5,372 nucleotides of DNA from Candidatus Thorarchaeota archaeon SMTZ1-83 (GTDB lineage Archaea; Asgardarchaeota; Thorarchaeia; Thorarchaeales; Thorarchaeaceae), in NCBI GenBank assembly GCA_001563325.1, contig LRSK01000148.1, positions 1-5,372 on the forward strand, read 5' to 3'. Positions within the stretch are counted from its first letter, which is position 1. The number at the start of each line of letters is the position of its first letter. The notes below the pieces were generated by a model that saw nothing but the letters and a program-made list of their open reading frames with translations, made no database searches and had not been told where the DNA came from. The translations under genes and the position numbers were made by a program. This document shows positions 1 through 5,372 of the stretch, piece after piece.

Positions 1-182
1 TTTCAAATAGGTGACCTCATATATTACAGGGATAACGTCCCATCCGGGAGACGCAGATGAAGTGCAGGCGGCTTTACACGCGGGCATACCTTACAAGGAT
101 GAAGTCAAGAGAATTTGTTGACAGATTCCATGATCTCTCTCAGATAGAGGTTGTTCTCCCAGATCGAATCAAGAGATAGTCT
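1..182 (+). pseudogene. Possible frameshifted 3' remnant of an upstream gene
   Basis: No intact gene is visible here. Three short plus-strand open stretches follow one another in different frames: about 1-57 (includes GDLIYYRDNVPSG), about 50-118 (includes DADEVQAALHAGIPYKDEVK), and about 108-179 (includes EFVDRFHDLSQIEVVLPDRI, then a TAG at 177-179). Each looks like ordinary globular protein, and two one-base shifts would join them into one C-terminal segment. That pattern fits a decayed gene or assembly errors at a contig end. The family is not recognised. Alternatives are chance reading frames, or a separate 40-codon ORF at 57-179 with GGGAG upstream of its ATG. A TATA-like ATATATTA at 19-26 could instead be a promoter. 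Confidence is low because stretches this short stay open by chance. Confidence 0.25.
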
Positions 183-794
183 TTGCTCATTTTTCGAATA
201 GTCATGGTCTGGTCACTTCAGTGCTTTGTCCAGATGGCGGTTTTGCTTAACTATAGTGTTCTATGGGGTCTAACTTGCAGGACTCATCTTCCATCTCATG
301 CCACACTGGAATCAGATGCAGCAGCTCCGCTGTTTCCAATCCCGGCAAGCAATTTCACGGATGGGAACAGAATGGTCTTCAACTGGGAAACGATGGTTCT
401 ACTTCCTGGGCAGGAACAAGCCTTTATCGTGAAATGTCAGCTACCTACTGGACTTCTGCAAACTGAATCCCAGTCCGCAAATCTACTACTCTATGGAATC
501 GCAGGTGCTGCAATAGGGGTATTTGCGGTATTGGTCATAGAAAGGTTGCCAGCAGCTGTGAGGCGTTTCATGACGAGGAAAGAAAGCACAATCAGTGTGG
601 TTTCCAGTCAAGAACAGCAAGTCCTGTCATTGCTGGACAAGAAAGGCGGTTCATGCCTACAGAGAGAGATCTATGAAGAGCTCAGCATGTCACAATCGAT
701 GGCCAGCATGCTACTGAACTCACTTGAAGAGAGAGGTCTGATAAAGCGATTCAGAGACGGCCGCGAGAACGTTGTCCATAAAATGGATGTCTAA
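183..794 (+). CDS. Single-pass membrane protein with C-terminal winged-helix domain
   Basis: Probable membrane-tethered sensor or regulator of 203 residues from a TTG start. Residues about 35-90 resemble the end of a beta-rich extracytoplasmic domain (VFNWETMVLLPGQEQAF). Residues about 100-119 form a hydrophobic membrane span (LLLYGIAGAAIGVFAVLVI), followed by a basic stop-transfer patch (RLPAAVRRFMTRK). Residues about 143-200 fit a winged helix: LSLLDKKGG, then REIYEELSMSQSMASMLL as helix-turn-helix, LEERGLIKR, and a wing at RDGRENVVHKM. This order (outside domain, one span, cytoplasmic DNA-binding domain) is common in archaea. The start is uncertain: a stop at 177-179 precedes the TTG, in-frame ATGs lie at 204 and 234, and no clear ribosome site is seen. 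Residues 1-30 are hydrophobic but odd for a signal peptide, so the real 5' end may be frameshifted or lost. The DNA target is unknown. The gene converges on hdrB1 with a 21-base gap. Confidence 0.6.
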   Translation: MLIFRIVMVWSLQCFVQMAVLLNYSVLWGLTCRTHLPSHATLESDAAAPLFPIPASNFTDGNRMVFNWETMVLLPGQEQAFIVKCQLPTGLLQTESQSANLLLYGIAGAAIGVFAVLVIERLPAAVRRFMTRKESTISVVSSQEQQVLSLLDKKGGSCLQREIYEELSMSQSMASMLLNSLEERGLIKRFRDGRENVVHKMDV

Positions 795-815
795 AGATTC
801 ACGCTACCTCTCGAG

Positions 816-1763
816 TCATTCTGAGGCTACCACATCCTCAGGTTTATGGACCTCTATGCCAAGTCTCTCCCAATTCGGCTGATTCTTTCGTTGCATGTAC
901 TGTAAATGAGTGGCAAGACCAAACTCCTCAGGTTCGTGCCCAAAGGCAAGAGCTAACAGCTCAGTCACATGCATTACATCAAAATGAAATTCCTTCTCAA
1001 AATACTTCTGTATCTCTACTTGTCCCAGGTCTAATTGAAGTTCACAGAACGGACAAGGAGTGACGATTATATCTGCGCCTCCGGCATCTATGATACTCTC
1101 AAACTTCTGCATTGTGAAATCGAGAGATACCTTTACATCTGCAGTTCTTACCGCTCCTCCAGCTCCGCAGCAAATGAGCTCATCCTTGTACGGAACATAT
1201 TCTGCTCCAGAAGCTTCACATACTTCCTTGAAGATATGTGGCCGTTCTGAATCGTCTTTCTTTTTGATTAGCTTAGGCCTCATCCAGTGACAGCCAGGAT
1301 GTAACGCCATTCGAACTCCCTCGAATGGACGGGTGACTCGTTTCTTGATTGCCTCGACTCCTGCGTAGTCGTAAAGGGCATCCACATAATGTGTCACTTC
1401 TATAGTACCCTTGAACTCGCGACCAATCTCTGCTAGATTATTATTCACAGCCTTTCGAAGTTCTTCGTCATGCTTCAGCTCATGATTGGAGTCCCAGAGA
1501 CTTGCAAAACATCCATTGCATCCTGTTGTGATTGGATGGCCGCCAGCTTCAGCTAGGGTGAGATTTCTCGCAGCCACCGTAGCCCATGTCACTCTCTCAA
1601 ATGATCCAAAGACGCCTGGTGCGGGGCAACATGTAGCACCCACCAGATCAAGGAGTTCCATTCCTAAATCCTCGAAGACAAGATTTGTAGCTTTTTCAAC
1701 ACTCGGATAACGATGTGGAATGACGCAACCAAGGAAATGATAGAATTTGGGATTCTTCGCCAT
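816..1763 (-). CDS. hdrB: Heterodisulfide reductase subunit B, copy 1 (HdrB-like)
   Basis: Catalytic disulfide-reducing subunit of an HdrBC-type complex, expected to be cytoplasmic. It has 315 residues from the chosen ATG and two complete CCG domains: C13, C45-C46, C82, C85 (CX31CCX35CX2C) and C158, C198-C199, C237, C240 (CX39CCX37CX2C). In characterised HdrB these bind non-cubane [4Fe-4S] clusters. Typical signatures are FLGCVIP, CCPAPGV, GCNGC, CCGAGG and CPFC. The ATG at 1763 is preferred over an in-frame GTG at 1772 that overlaps the hdrC1 stop: GGGGTG lies six bases before the ATG, and this start puts the first Cys at residue 13, as in hdrB2. Translation is probably coupled to hdrC1, whose stop is five bases upstream. 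Compared with copy 2 it has about 20 extra C-terminal residues. Family assignment is firm. The substrate is unknown and need not be CoM-S-S-CoB, since HdrB homologues are widespread in non-methanogens. Confidence 0.93.
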   Translation of the reverse strand: MAKNPKFYHFLGCVIPHRYPSVEKATNLVFEDLGMELLDLVGATCCPAPGVFGSFERVTWATVAARNLTLAEAGGHPITTGCNGCFASLWDSNHELKHDEELRKAVNNNLAEIGREFKGTIEVTHYVDALYDYAGVEAIKKRVTRPFEGVRMALHPGCHWMRPKLIKKKDDSERPHIFKEVCEASGAEYVPYKDELICCGAGGAVRTADVKVSLDFTMQKFESIIDAGGADIIVTPCPFCELQLDLGQVEIQKYFEKEFHFDVMHVTELLALAFGHEPEEFGLATHLQYMQRKNQPNWERLGIEVHKPEDVVASE

Positions 1764-1768
1764 AAATT

Positions 1769-2356
1769 TCACCCCTTCTTCTCCTGCTCCTTCTTCTTCT
1801 CCTCTTCAGCTCGCATGAACTCCTCGTAGCCGATGAGCTTGTCAAACCCACTTTTACTAGTGATTTTTCGAATCTCTTCAATTGCCCATGGGTTTCCACT
1901 GGCGTTAGGAGGAACGGGCTCTAGGCCAACCTTTTCACGAAGCTTCTGCCAGGACTCTTTATCTAGAGGGACTGCATGGCCAGCCTCTATGACTTTTGCA
2001 GCTACCTTCTGGTGCGGCTCAAGCATATAGCCTTCTGCAACTGCAACATTTCGAATGGCTTTAATGACCTCGGTGGGTTGAACGTCTTGCGGACATCTGT
2101 CAGTGCAAGTGTAGCATGTGGTGCAATACCATAATTCTTGACTAGAAATCACATCTTCCTTTAAGCCCAATAATGCCTTTCTGATTATGCCTCGCACTAA
2201 GTAGTTTGTACGAGCTCCTGCTGGACAGCTGCCGCTGCATGTTCCACACTGATAGCAGCTTTGAATATTGGGACCACCTATTCTCTTGATCATGTCAACA
2301 AATTCTGTGTCGACTTCATCAATCACATGTACATCTGGCTGGTCTGCGCTAGTCAT
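1769..2356 (-). CDS. hdrC: Heterodisulfide reductase subunit C, copy 1 (HdrC-like ferredoxin subunit)
   Basis: Electron-transfer subunit of 195 residues that should relay electrons through two cubane [4Fe-4S] clusters from an HdrA-like or other donor to HdrB. Two CX2CX2CX3C motifs are seen: C34, C37, C40, C44 (CYQCGTCSGSCP) and C78, C81, C84, C88 (CTTCYTCTDRCP). Between and after them are the helical segments usual for HdrC, including GHAVPLD near residue 126. There is no membrane span, so it is a soluble HdrC rather than an HdrE/DsrM-type fusion. The start ATG has GGTG seven bases upstream, and a TATA-like GATTTAAG (minus strand) lies about 40 bases upstream. Its stop lies just before the hdrB1 ATG, so the two form an operon in C-B order. 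It ends in a highly charged Glu/Lys tail (about residues 183-194, EEEKKKEQEKK) that copy 2 lacks. Confidence 0.92.
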   Translation of the reverse strand: MTSADQPDVHVIDEVDTEFVDMIKRIGGPNIQSCYQCGTCSGSCPAGARTNYLVRGIIRKALLGLKEDVISSQELWYCTTCYTCTDRCPQDVQPTEVIKAIRNVAVAEGYMLEPHQKVAAKVIEAGHAVPLDKESWQKLREKVGLEPVPPNASGNPWAIEEIRKITSKSGFDKLIGYEEFMRAEEEKKKEQEKKG

Positions 2357-2465
2357 GGTGATACACCGACTACCCGCGATGCTTAGATTCCGGCCTTAAA
2401 TCCATTGCCAAAAGGTCGTTTCGCTAGAAGCAAAGACTCATTCCCTTGTGCGTCCATCATGACTT
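2357..2465. promoter_or_regulatory. Divergent promoter region between hdrC1 and the radical SAM gene
   Basis: This 109-base spacer separates two genes transcribed away from each other, so it must hold both starts or share one control region. The clearest element is CTTAAATC at 2395-2402, whose TTTAA/TTAAA core reads as an archaeal TATA-like box on both strands. For hdrC1 it would place the transcript start near 2371, with a leader of about 15 bases containing GGTG. For the radical SAM gene it would start near 2425, with a leader of about 40 bases and no visible Shine-Dalgarno site. No clear BRE and no long operator palindrome was seen. The promoter role is inferred from position and weak consensus. 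Confidence 0.45.
2364..2367 (-). promoter_or_regulatory. Ribosome binding site of hdrC1
   Basis: GGTG on the minus strand, seven bases before the hdrC1 ATG, matches part of the archaeal GGAGGTG consensus. It sits in a small perfect inverted repeat (GGTG-TAT-CACC, 2357-2367) that ends right at the start codon and could weakly pair. Confidence 0.5.
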
Positions 2466-3548
2466 ATGCTCTGTCCAAATCATGCGTATGAAAGAAGAAT
2501 TGCATCAAAGGTTATTGGGCGGTGTTCAGTCTGTCTCGATGACGATGAGATTGCTCTTCATGCGGCTAAGGACAGGCACCAGCAGCTCAGGATTGAACAA
2601 AGTCTAGTACCTTCTATTCCCGATGCAGGGACGATTGTTTGTCCAGACTGCGGGAACCACTGTAGACTCAATGAAGGCGAGGTAGGTTTCTGCAACCTTC
2701 GCATTGCTGATCGGGGAATGGTCACTAATCTATATCCGGGAAGAGCGATAGTTTCTTGGTACTTCGATCCCCTTCCAACGAACTGTGTTGCTGATTGGGT
2801 CTGTCCTATCACAAAGGGCGACCCAACTTTCACTTATGCCAGACGACTCAATAATCTTGCTGTTTTCTACGGTTCATGCAACTCAGATTGTCTGTTCTGT
2901 CAGAACAGTAGTTTCAGGGAGATGATGGCTAGCGGAAGACCCCTGATGACTCCAAAAGAGCTTGCCTCCGTGGCAAATGACCGGACTGCTTGCGTGTGCT
3001 ATTTCGGGGGCGACCCGGCATGCAATGCAGATCACTCCCTAGAATCTTCGAAGTTGCTCAACAAAGACAGACAAGTGAGAGTGTGTTATGAAACTAATGG
3101 AAACATGTCACGAAAGTGGCTCACACAGATTGCAGACACAATCATCAGCACTGGAGGAACATTCAAGTTCGACCTTAAGGCGGTGTCACCCCGATTGTAT
3201 ACTGCACTCACAGGCGTGTCAAACGTAGCAGTTCTCAACAACTTCCGGTTTCTCTCGGAGAAGGGATTGAAGCGTGATAGAGAGTTCTTGGTGGCAAGCA
3301 TTCTGCTTGTACCAGGATATGTAGGGATTGATGAAGTGAGAAGATTGTGCGAGTTCATAATGGATTGTGACCCGACAATACCAACTGCACTCCTTGGATT
3401 CCACCCTCATCATGCCATGTCCGATTTGCCTTGTACAAGCAGGGCTCACGCAAATGCCGCAAAGGATGTCGCCAAAGACATAGGTCTAACAAATGTGAGA
3501 ATTGGAAACACGGGCTTGCTCTCGGCTAGTGACTACCCATATGAATAG
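2466..3548 (+). CDS. Radical SAM protein, PflA/AmrS-like, Cys-rich
   Basis: Radical S-adenosylmethionine enzyme of 360 residues, probably an activase or maturation-type enzyme of the PflA (COG1180-like) group; the target is unknown. The cluster motif is C138-X3-C142-X2-C145 in GSCNSDCLFCQN. Downstream lie a glycine-rich SAM-binding stretch (YFGGDP, about 179-184), YETNGN (208-213), KFDLKAVSP (234-242) with YTALTGV, and GFHPHH (311-316), all PflA-like. Before the barrel is an AmrS-like Cys block (C59, C62, C66, C76: CPDCGNHC...GFCNLR) and the pair C107/C113 (NCVADWVCP). The extreme N-terminus adds C3, H6, C20 and C23, perhaps a zinc site. There are 19 cysteines in all. The ATG at 2466 is the first possible start, since an in-frame TGA lies at 2460-2462; no ribosome site is visible. 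It diverges from hdrC1 and runs in the same direction as hdrC2. AmrS partners are not in view, so the AmmeMemoRadiSam label is not applied. Confidence 0.85.
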   Translation: MLCPNHAYERRIASKVIGRCSVCLDDDEIALHAAKDRHQQLRIEQSLVPSIPDAGTIVCPDCGNHCRLNEGEVGFCNLRIADRGMVTNLYPGRAIVSWYFDPLPTNCVADWVCPITKGDPTFTYARRLNNLAVFYGSCNSDCLFCQNSSFREMMASGRPLMTPKELASVANDRTACVCYFGGDPACNADHSLESSKLLNKDRQVRVCYETNGNMSRKWLTQIADTIISTGGTFKFDLKAVSPRLYTALTGVSNVAVLNNFRFLSEKGLKRDREFLVASILLVPGYVGIDEVRRLCEFIMDCDPTIPTALLGFHPHHAMSDLPCTSRAHANAAKDVAKDIGLTNVRIGNTGLLSASDYPYE

Positions 3549-3582
3549 AATATCTCCTGAAATCTAGACCCTAAAACCAATC

Positions 3583-3590
3583 CTTATATC
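3583..3590 (+). promoter_or_regulatory. TATA box of the hdrC2-hdrB2 operon
   Basis: CTTATATC in the 91-base spacer after the radical SAM gene fits an archaeal TATA box, with A-rich sequence (CTAAAACCAA) just upstream where a BRE would lie. It predicts a transcript start near 3613 and a leader of about 27 bases that contains the GGAGG site. This suggests hdrC2-hdrB2 can be transcribed independently of the radical SAM gene. The octamer ATATCTCC occurs twice in the spacer (3550-3557 and 3586-3593), the second copy overlapping the box. Confidence 0.55.
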
Positions 3591-3627
3591 TCCAAAGATT
3601 CGGCGTTCAATCAGCATCCCTGGCGTT

Positions 3628-3632
3628 GGAGG
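3628..3632 (+). promoter_or_regulatory. Ribosome binding site of hdrC2
   Basis: GGAGG lies seven bases before the ATG at 3640. It is a strong Shine-Dalgarno match that fixes this start over an in-frame or shadow alternative upstream. Confidence 0.8.
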
Positions 3633-3639
3633 AAATCTC

Positions 3640-4188
3640 ATGGCAAACCCTATCTCGGGCGAAAAAATTGGATCCGAAGACATCGACCCGCAATTTACAG
3701 AAAGAATCATTGAGGCAGGTGCTGATAGAATTCGGACATGCATTCAGTGCGGAACATGTTCCAGCGTATGCCCGAGCGGTCGCCGGACTGCTTTCAGGAC
3801 GCGTGAGCTGATGAGAAAAGCCATTCTGGGCCTCAAGGATGAGGTGCTAGCAAGTCCTGACCTATGGCTATGCGCAACCTGCTATACGTGCCTTGAGAGG
3901 TGCCCCAGAGAGATTAAGGTAACAGACGCCATAATCATCATGAGGAATATGGCTGTTGATGAGGGATTTATGCTTCCACAACATAGAAAGGCTTCACAGA
4001 AGCTCATCTCAACTGGACACGCCGTTCCAATAGATGAATACAATCGTGAGATACGAAAGAGCCTTGGTCTAGACGAATTGCCCCCTACTACGCACTCGAA
4101 GAAGAAAGCGTTGAAGGATGTTCAAAAAATCATGAAGAAGACCGGGTTCAAGACCTTGATTGAAGGCCAGTCAGAGGGGGGAGTCTGA
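3640..4188 (+). CDS. hdrC: Heterodisulfide reductase subunit C, copy 2 (HdrC-like ferredoxin subunit)
   Basis: Second soluble HdrC paralogue, 182 residues, expected to relay electrons to the HdrB2 encoded immediately downstream. It carries CX2CX2CX3C twice: C34, C37, C40, C44 (CIQCGTCSSVCP) and C78, C81, C84, C88 (CATCYTCLERCP), at exactly the same residue numbers as in copy 1. Shared landmarks are ILGLK, MRKA, GHAVPID and the GLDELPP region. It differs from copy 1 in lacking the acidic N-terminal stretch (DVHVIDEVD) and the Glu/Lys C-terminal tail; it ends in SEGGV. No membrane span is present. The start is supported by GGAGG and an upstream TATA box, so this pair has its own promoter. The stop is one base before the hdrB2 TTG, so translation is probably coupled. 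Confidence 0.93.
   Translation: MANPISGEKIGSEDIDPQFTERIIEAGADRIRTCIQCGTCSSVCPSGRRTAFRTRELMRKAILGLKDEVLASPDLWLCATCYTCLERCPREIKVTDAIIIMRNMAVDEGFMLPQHRKASQKLISTGHAVPIDEYNREIRKSLGLDELPPTTHSKKKALKDVQKIMKKTGFKTLIEGQSEGGV
4176..4183 (+). promoter_or_regulatory. Ribosome binding site that decides the hdrB2 start
   Basis: GGGGGGAG at the 3' end of hdrC2 lies six bases before the TTG at 4190. It favours that TTG over the in-frame upstream TTG at 4160, which would add ten residues (MKASQRGESD) that overlap hdrC2 and have no counterpart in HdrB1. Confidence 0.65.
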
Positions 4189-4189
4189 C

Positions 4190-5086
4190 TTGACGGAGGC
4201 GAAGAAGTACTCGCTCTTCCTTGGTTGTGTCATGCCCAATCGGTTTCCCAATCTTGAGAAAAGCATCAGGGTGGTGATGCCCATGCTAGGTGTGGAGCTT
4301 GAAGACATCGAAGGTGCTAGTTGCTGTCCGGCACCAGGTGTGGTCAGGTCTTTTGACGAGCCCACTTGGCTTGCCCTCGCAGTACGAAATTTAGCCCTTG
4401 CTGAGATGTCTGGAAATGATGTTATCACAGGATGCAATGGATGCTATGGCACATTCAAGGAGGCACTATCGGAGATTCATGATCATCCAGAGAAACTGAA
4501 GGAAGTGCGAAAGGTCTTCGATGGAATGGACATCACGTTCAATGCGGAAGTTGATGCAAAACACATCATAGAGGTGATTTCCAATCTCGGTGCGGACCGT
4601 ATCAAGGAAATGGTGACACATCCGCTTGAAGGCATTAGGGTCGCAGTTCATTACGGTTGCCATCTCTTGAAGCCAAGTAAGAACAGACCCTGGAAGAAAA
4701 CACAGAATCACACATTCCTTGATGAACTTGTTGAAGCCACTGGTGCGGAGAGTATCAGATACAAGGACAAGTCACTATGCTGCGGGGCTGGAGGAGGAGT
4801 CAGAGGCGGCAACGTGGCGATTAGTGTGGATATTGCAAAAGAGAAGCTCGACAATATGTTGGCAGCCGAAGCTGACTGCGTCCTCAATGTGTGCTCATTT
4901 TGCCACCTGCAGTATGAGCTTTCCCAGCCTGAATTGAATAAGGAGATTGGAGAGGAGAAATACCAAATTCCAGTGATATATTACACACAGCTACTCGGGC
5001 TTGCTCTTGGCCTTGATCCAGGCGAGCTAGGACTGGACAAGCATGTGGTTAATACTCAATCATTATTGAACAAGATATTCGGATGA
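4190..5086 (+). CDS. hdrB: Heterodisulfide reductase subunit B, copy 2 (HdrB-like)
   Basis: Second HdrB paralogue, 298 residues from a TTG start, expected to reduce a disulfide using electrons from HdrC2. Both CCG domains are complete: C13, C45-C46, C82, C85 (CX31CCX35CX2C) and C157, C197-C198, C235, C238 (CX39CCX36CX2C). Motifs are FLGCVMP, CCPAPGV, GCNGC, HYGCHL, CCGAGGGVRGG and CSFC. By eye, 43 of 76 residues match HdrB1 without gaps from FLGC through the first CX2C, and the second half is visibly less alike. The variable stretch between domains and the surroundings of the second motif (NVCSFC against TPCPFC; HYGCHL against HPGCHW) suggest different partners or substrates. The protein stops about 20 residues earlier than HdrB1. 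It is co-directional with hdrC2, one base apart. Family is firm; substrate and electron donor are not known from this window. Confidence 0.93.
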   Translation: MTEAKKYSLFLGCVMPNRFPNLEKSIRVVMPMLGVELEDIEGASCCPAPGVVRSFDEPTWLALAVRNLALAEMSGNDVITGCNGCYGTFKEALSEIHDHPEKLKEVRKVFDGMDITFNAEVDAKHIIEVISNLGADRIKEMVTHPLEGIRVAVHYGCHLLKPSKNRPWKKTQNHTFLDELVEATGAESIRYKDKSLCCGAGGGVRGGNVAISVDIAKEKLDNMLAAEADCVLNVCSFCHLQYELSQPELNKEIGEEKYQIPVIYYTQLLGLALGLDPGELGLDKHVVNTQSLLNKIFG

Positions 5087-5106
5087 TATTCTGGAACATC
5101 TCAATC

Positions 5107-5372
5107 TCAGAACCACTTCTTTGCAGCATAGTAGACGACGAGTGCCATTATTCCGCTAGTTAACACAAATAGCAGTAGAAAAATGGCAACACGTGAATCA
5201 ATTGGAGGTGGTAGAGTTGTGGTCGTTGTCGTATTTGTAGTAATAGTTGGTGTTGTCGTTTCGCCAGCTGCAAAGGTGGCATCAGATCTATCTGATTCAT
5301 AATAGATTCCATCAGTGACTATTATCTCAATCAAGTATGTGTTTAAAATAGGATATGCACTGCAATCCCACA
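5107..5372 (-). CDS. Surface protein with Thr-rich stalk and C-terminal membrane anchor (5' end outside window)
   Basis: Only the C-terminal 87 residues are visible; the frame stays open to the right edge, so the start lies outside. The visible part begins in what looks like the end of a beta-rich extracellular domain (TYLIEIIVTDGIYYESD). A short low-complexity stalk follows at visible residues about 38-52, where 12 of 15 residues are Thr, including one N-glycosylation sequon (NTT), then LPPPID. A hydrophobic span (about 61-80, VAIFLLLFVLTSGIMALVVY) is followed by a short basic tail, AAKKWF, so the protein is anchored with its bulk outside the cell. This plan is common in archaeal surface-layer or adhesin-type proteins; the exact family cannot be told from this fragment. 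A TTG at 5334 should not be read as its start. It converges on hdrB2 with a 20-base gap and has no evident functional tie to the Hdr genes. Confidence 0.7.
   Translation of the reverse strand, partial: WDCSAYPILNTYLIEIIVTDGIYYESDRSDATFAAGETTTPTITTNTTTTTTLPPPIDSRVAIFLLLFVLTSGIMALVVYYAAKKWF

Noticed and set aside
263..466. Alternative 67-residue frame inside the winged-helix gene
   Set aside because: Its Ser-rich composition and lack of any motif look like a shadow; the 183-794 frame carries the FNWETMVLLPG stretch, the membrane span and the winged helix.
1761..1772. GTG start of hdrB1 at 1772 overlapping the hdrC1 stop
   Set aside because: It is possible, but the ATG at 1763 has GGGGTG at six bases and puts the first Cys at residue 13, matching hdrB2.
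2459..2491. Small ORF starting ATG at 2459 just before the radical SAM gene
   Set aside because: It has only ten codons, no ribosome site, and overlaps the radical SAM start in another frame; it is treated as chance.
2466..3548. Naming the radical SAM gene amrS
   Set aside because: The Cys block resembles AmrS, but the pre-barrel region differs and the AmmeMemoRadiSam partner proteins are not adjacent.
3549..3639. Terminator after the radical SAM gene
   Set aside because: No T-rich run or stable hairpin is visible in the spacer, so readthrough into hdrC2 cannot be excluded.
816..5086. Sulfur-oxidising sHdr system (hdrC1-B1-A-hyp-C2-B2)
   Set aside because: Two CB pairs recall sHdr, but there they are co-directional around hdrA with lipoate-binding protein genes. 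Here the pairs are divergent, hdrA and lbpA are absent from view, and both HdrB copies keep full CCG motifs.

Overview
The window reads as chromosomal DNA from an archaeon, most plausibly an anaerobic Asgard-type lineage (Thorarchaeota-like); the lineage is an inference. The archaeal signals are heterodisulfide-reductase (Hdr) subunits, a TATA box placed correctly ahead of a leader, GGAGG/GGTG ribosome sites, a membrane protein with a cytoplasmic winged helix, and a surface protein with a Thr-rich stalk and C-terminal anchor. No rRNA, tRNA, CRISPR array or mobile element was seen.

Layout: positions 1-182 hold no intact gene, only short open stretches in three frames that may be the decayed or frameshifted end of an upstream gene. 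Positions 183-794 (+) encode a one-pass membrane protein with a C-terminal winged helix; its N-terminus looks incomplete. It converges on a minus-strand hdrC1-hdrB1 pair (2356 down to 816). A 109-base divergent promoter region separates hdrC1 from a plus-strand, Cys-rich radical SAM protein of the PflA/AmrS type (2466-3548). A 91-base spacer with its own TATA box and Shine-Dalgarno site leads to a second plus-strand pair, hdrC2-hdrB2 (3640-5086). This converges on the 3' end of a minus-strand surface protein that runs off the right edge.

The core is thus two paralogous HdrC-HdrB modules on opposite strands flanking a radical SAM gene, with no hdrA, hydrogenase or formate dehydrogenase subunit in view. 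HdrC carries electrons through two [4Fe-4S] clusters to HdrB, whose two CCG motifs are expected to bind non-cubane [4Fe-4S] clusters that reduce a disulfide. All eight HdrC cysteines and all ten HdrB CCG cysteines are present in both copies, so both look functional. The electron-input subunit (probably HdrA) must be encoded elsewhere. The natural disulfide, and any link to the radical SAM enzyme, cannot be read from this sequence.
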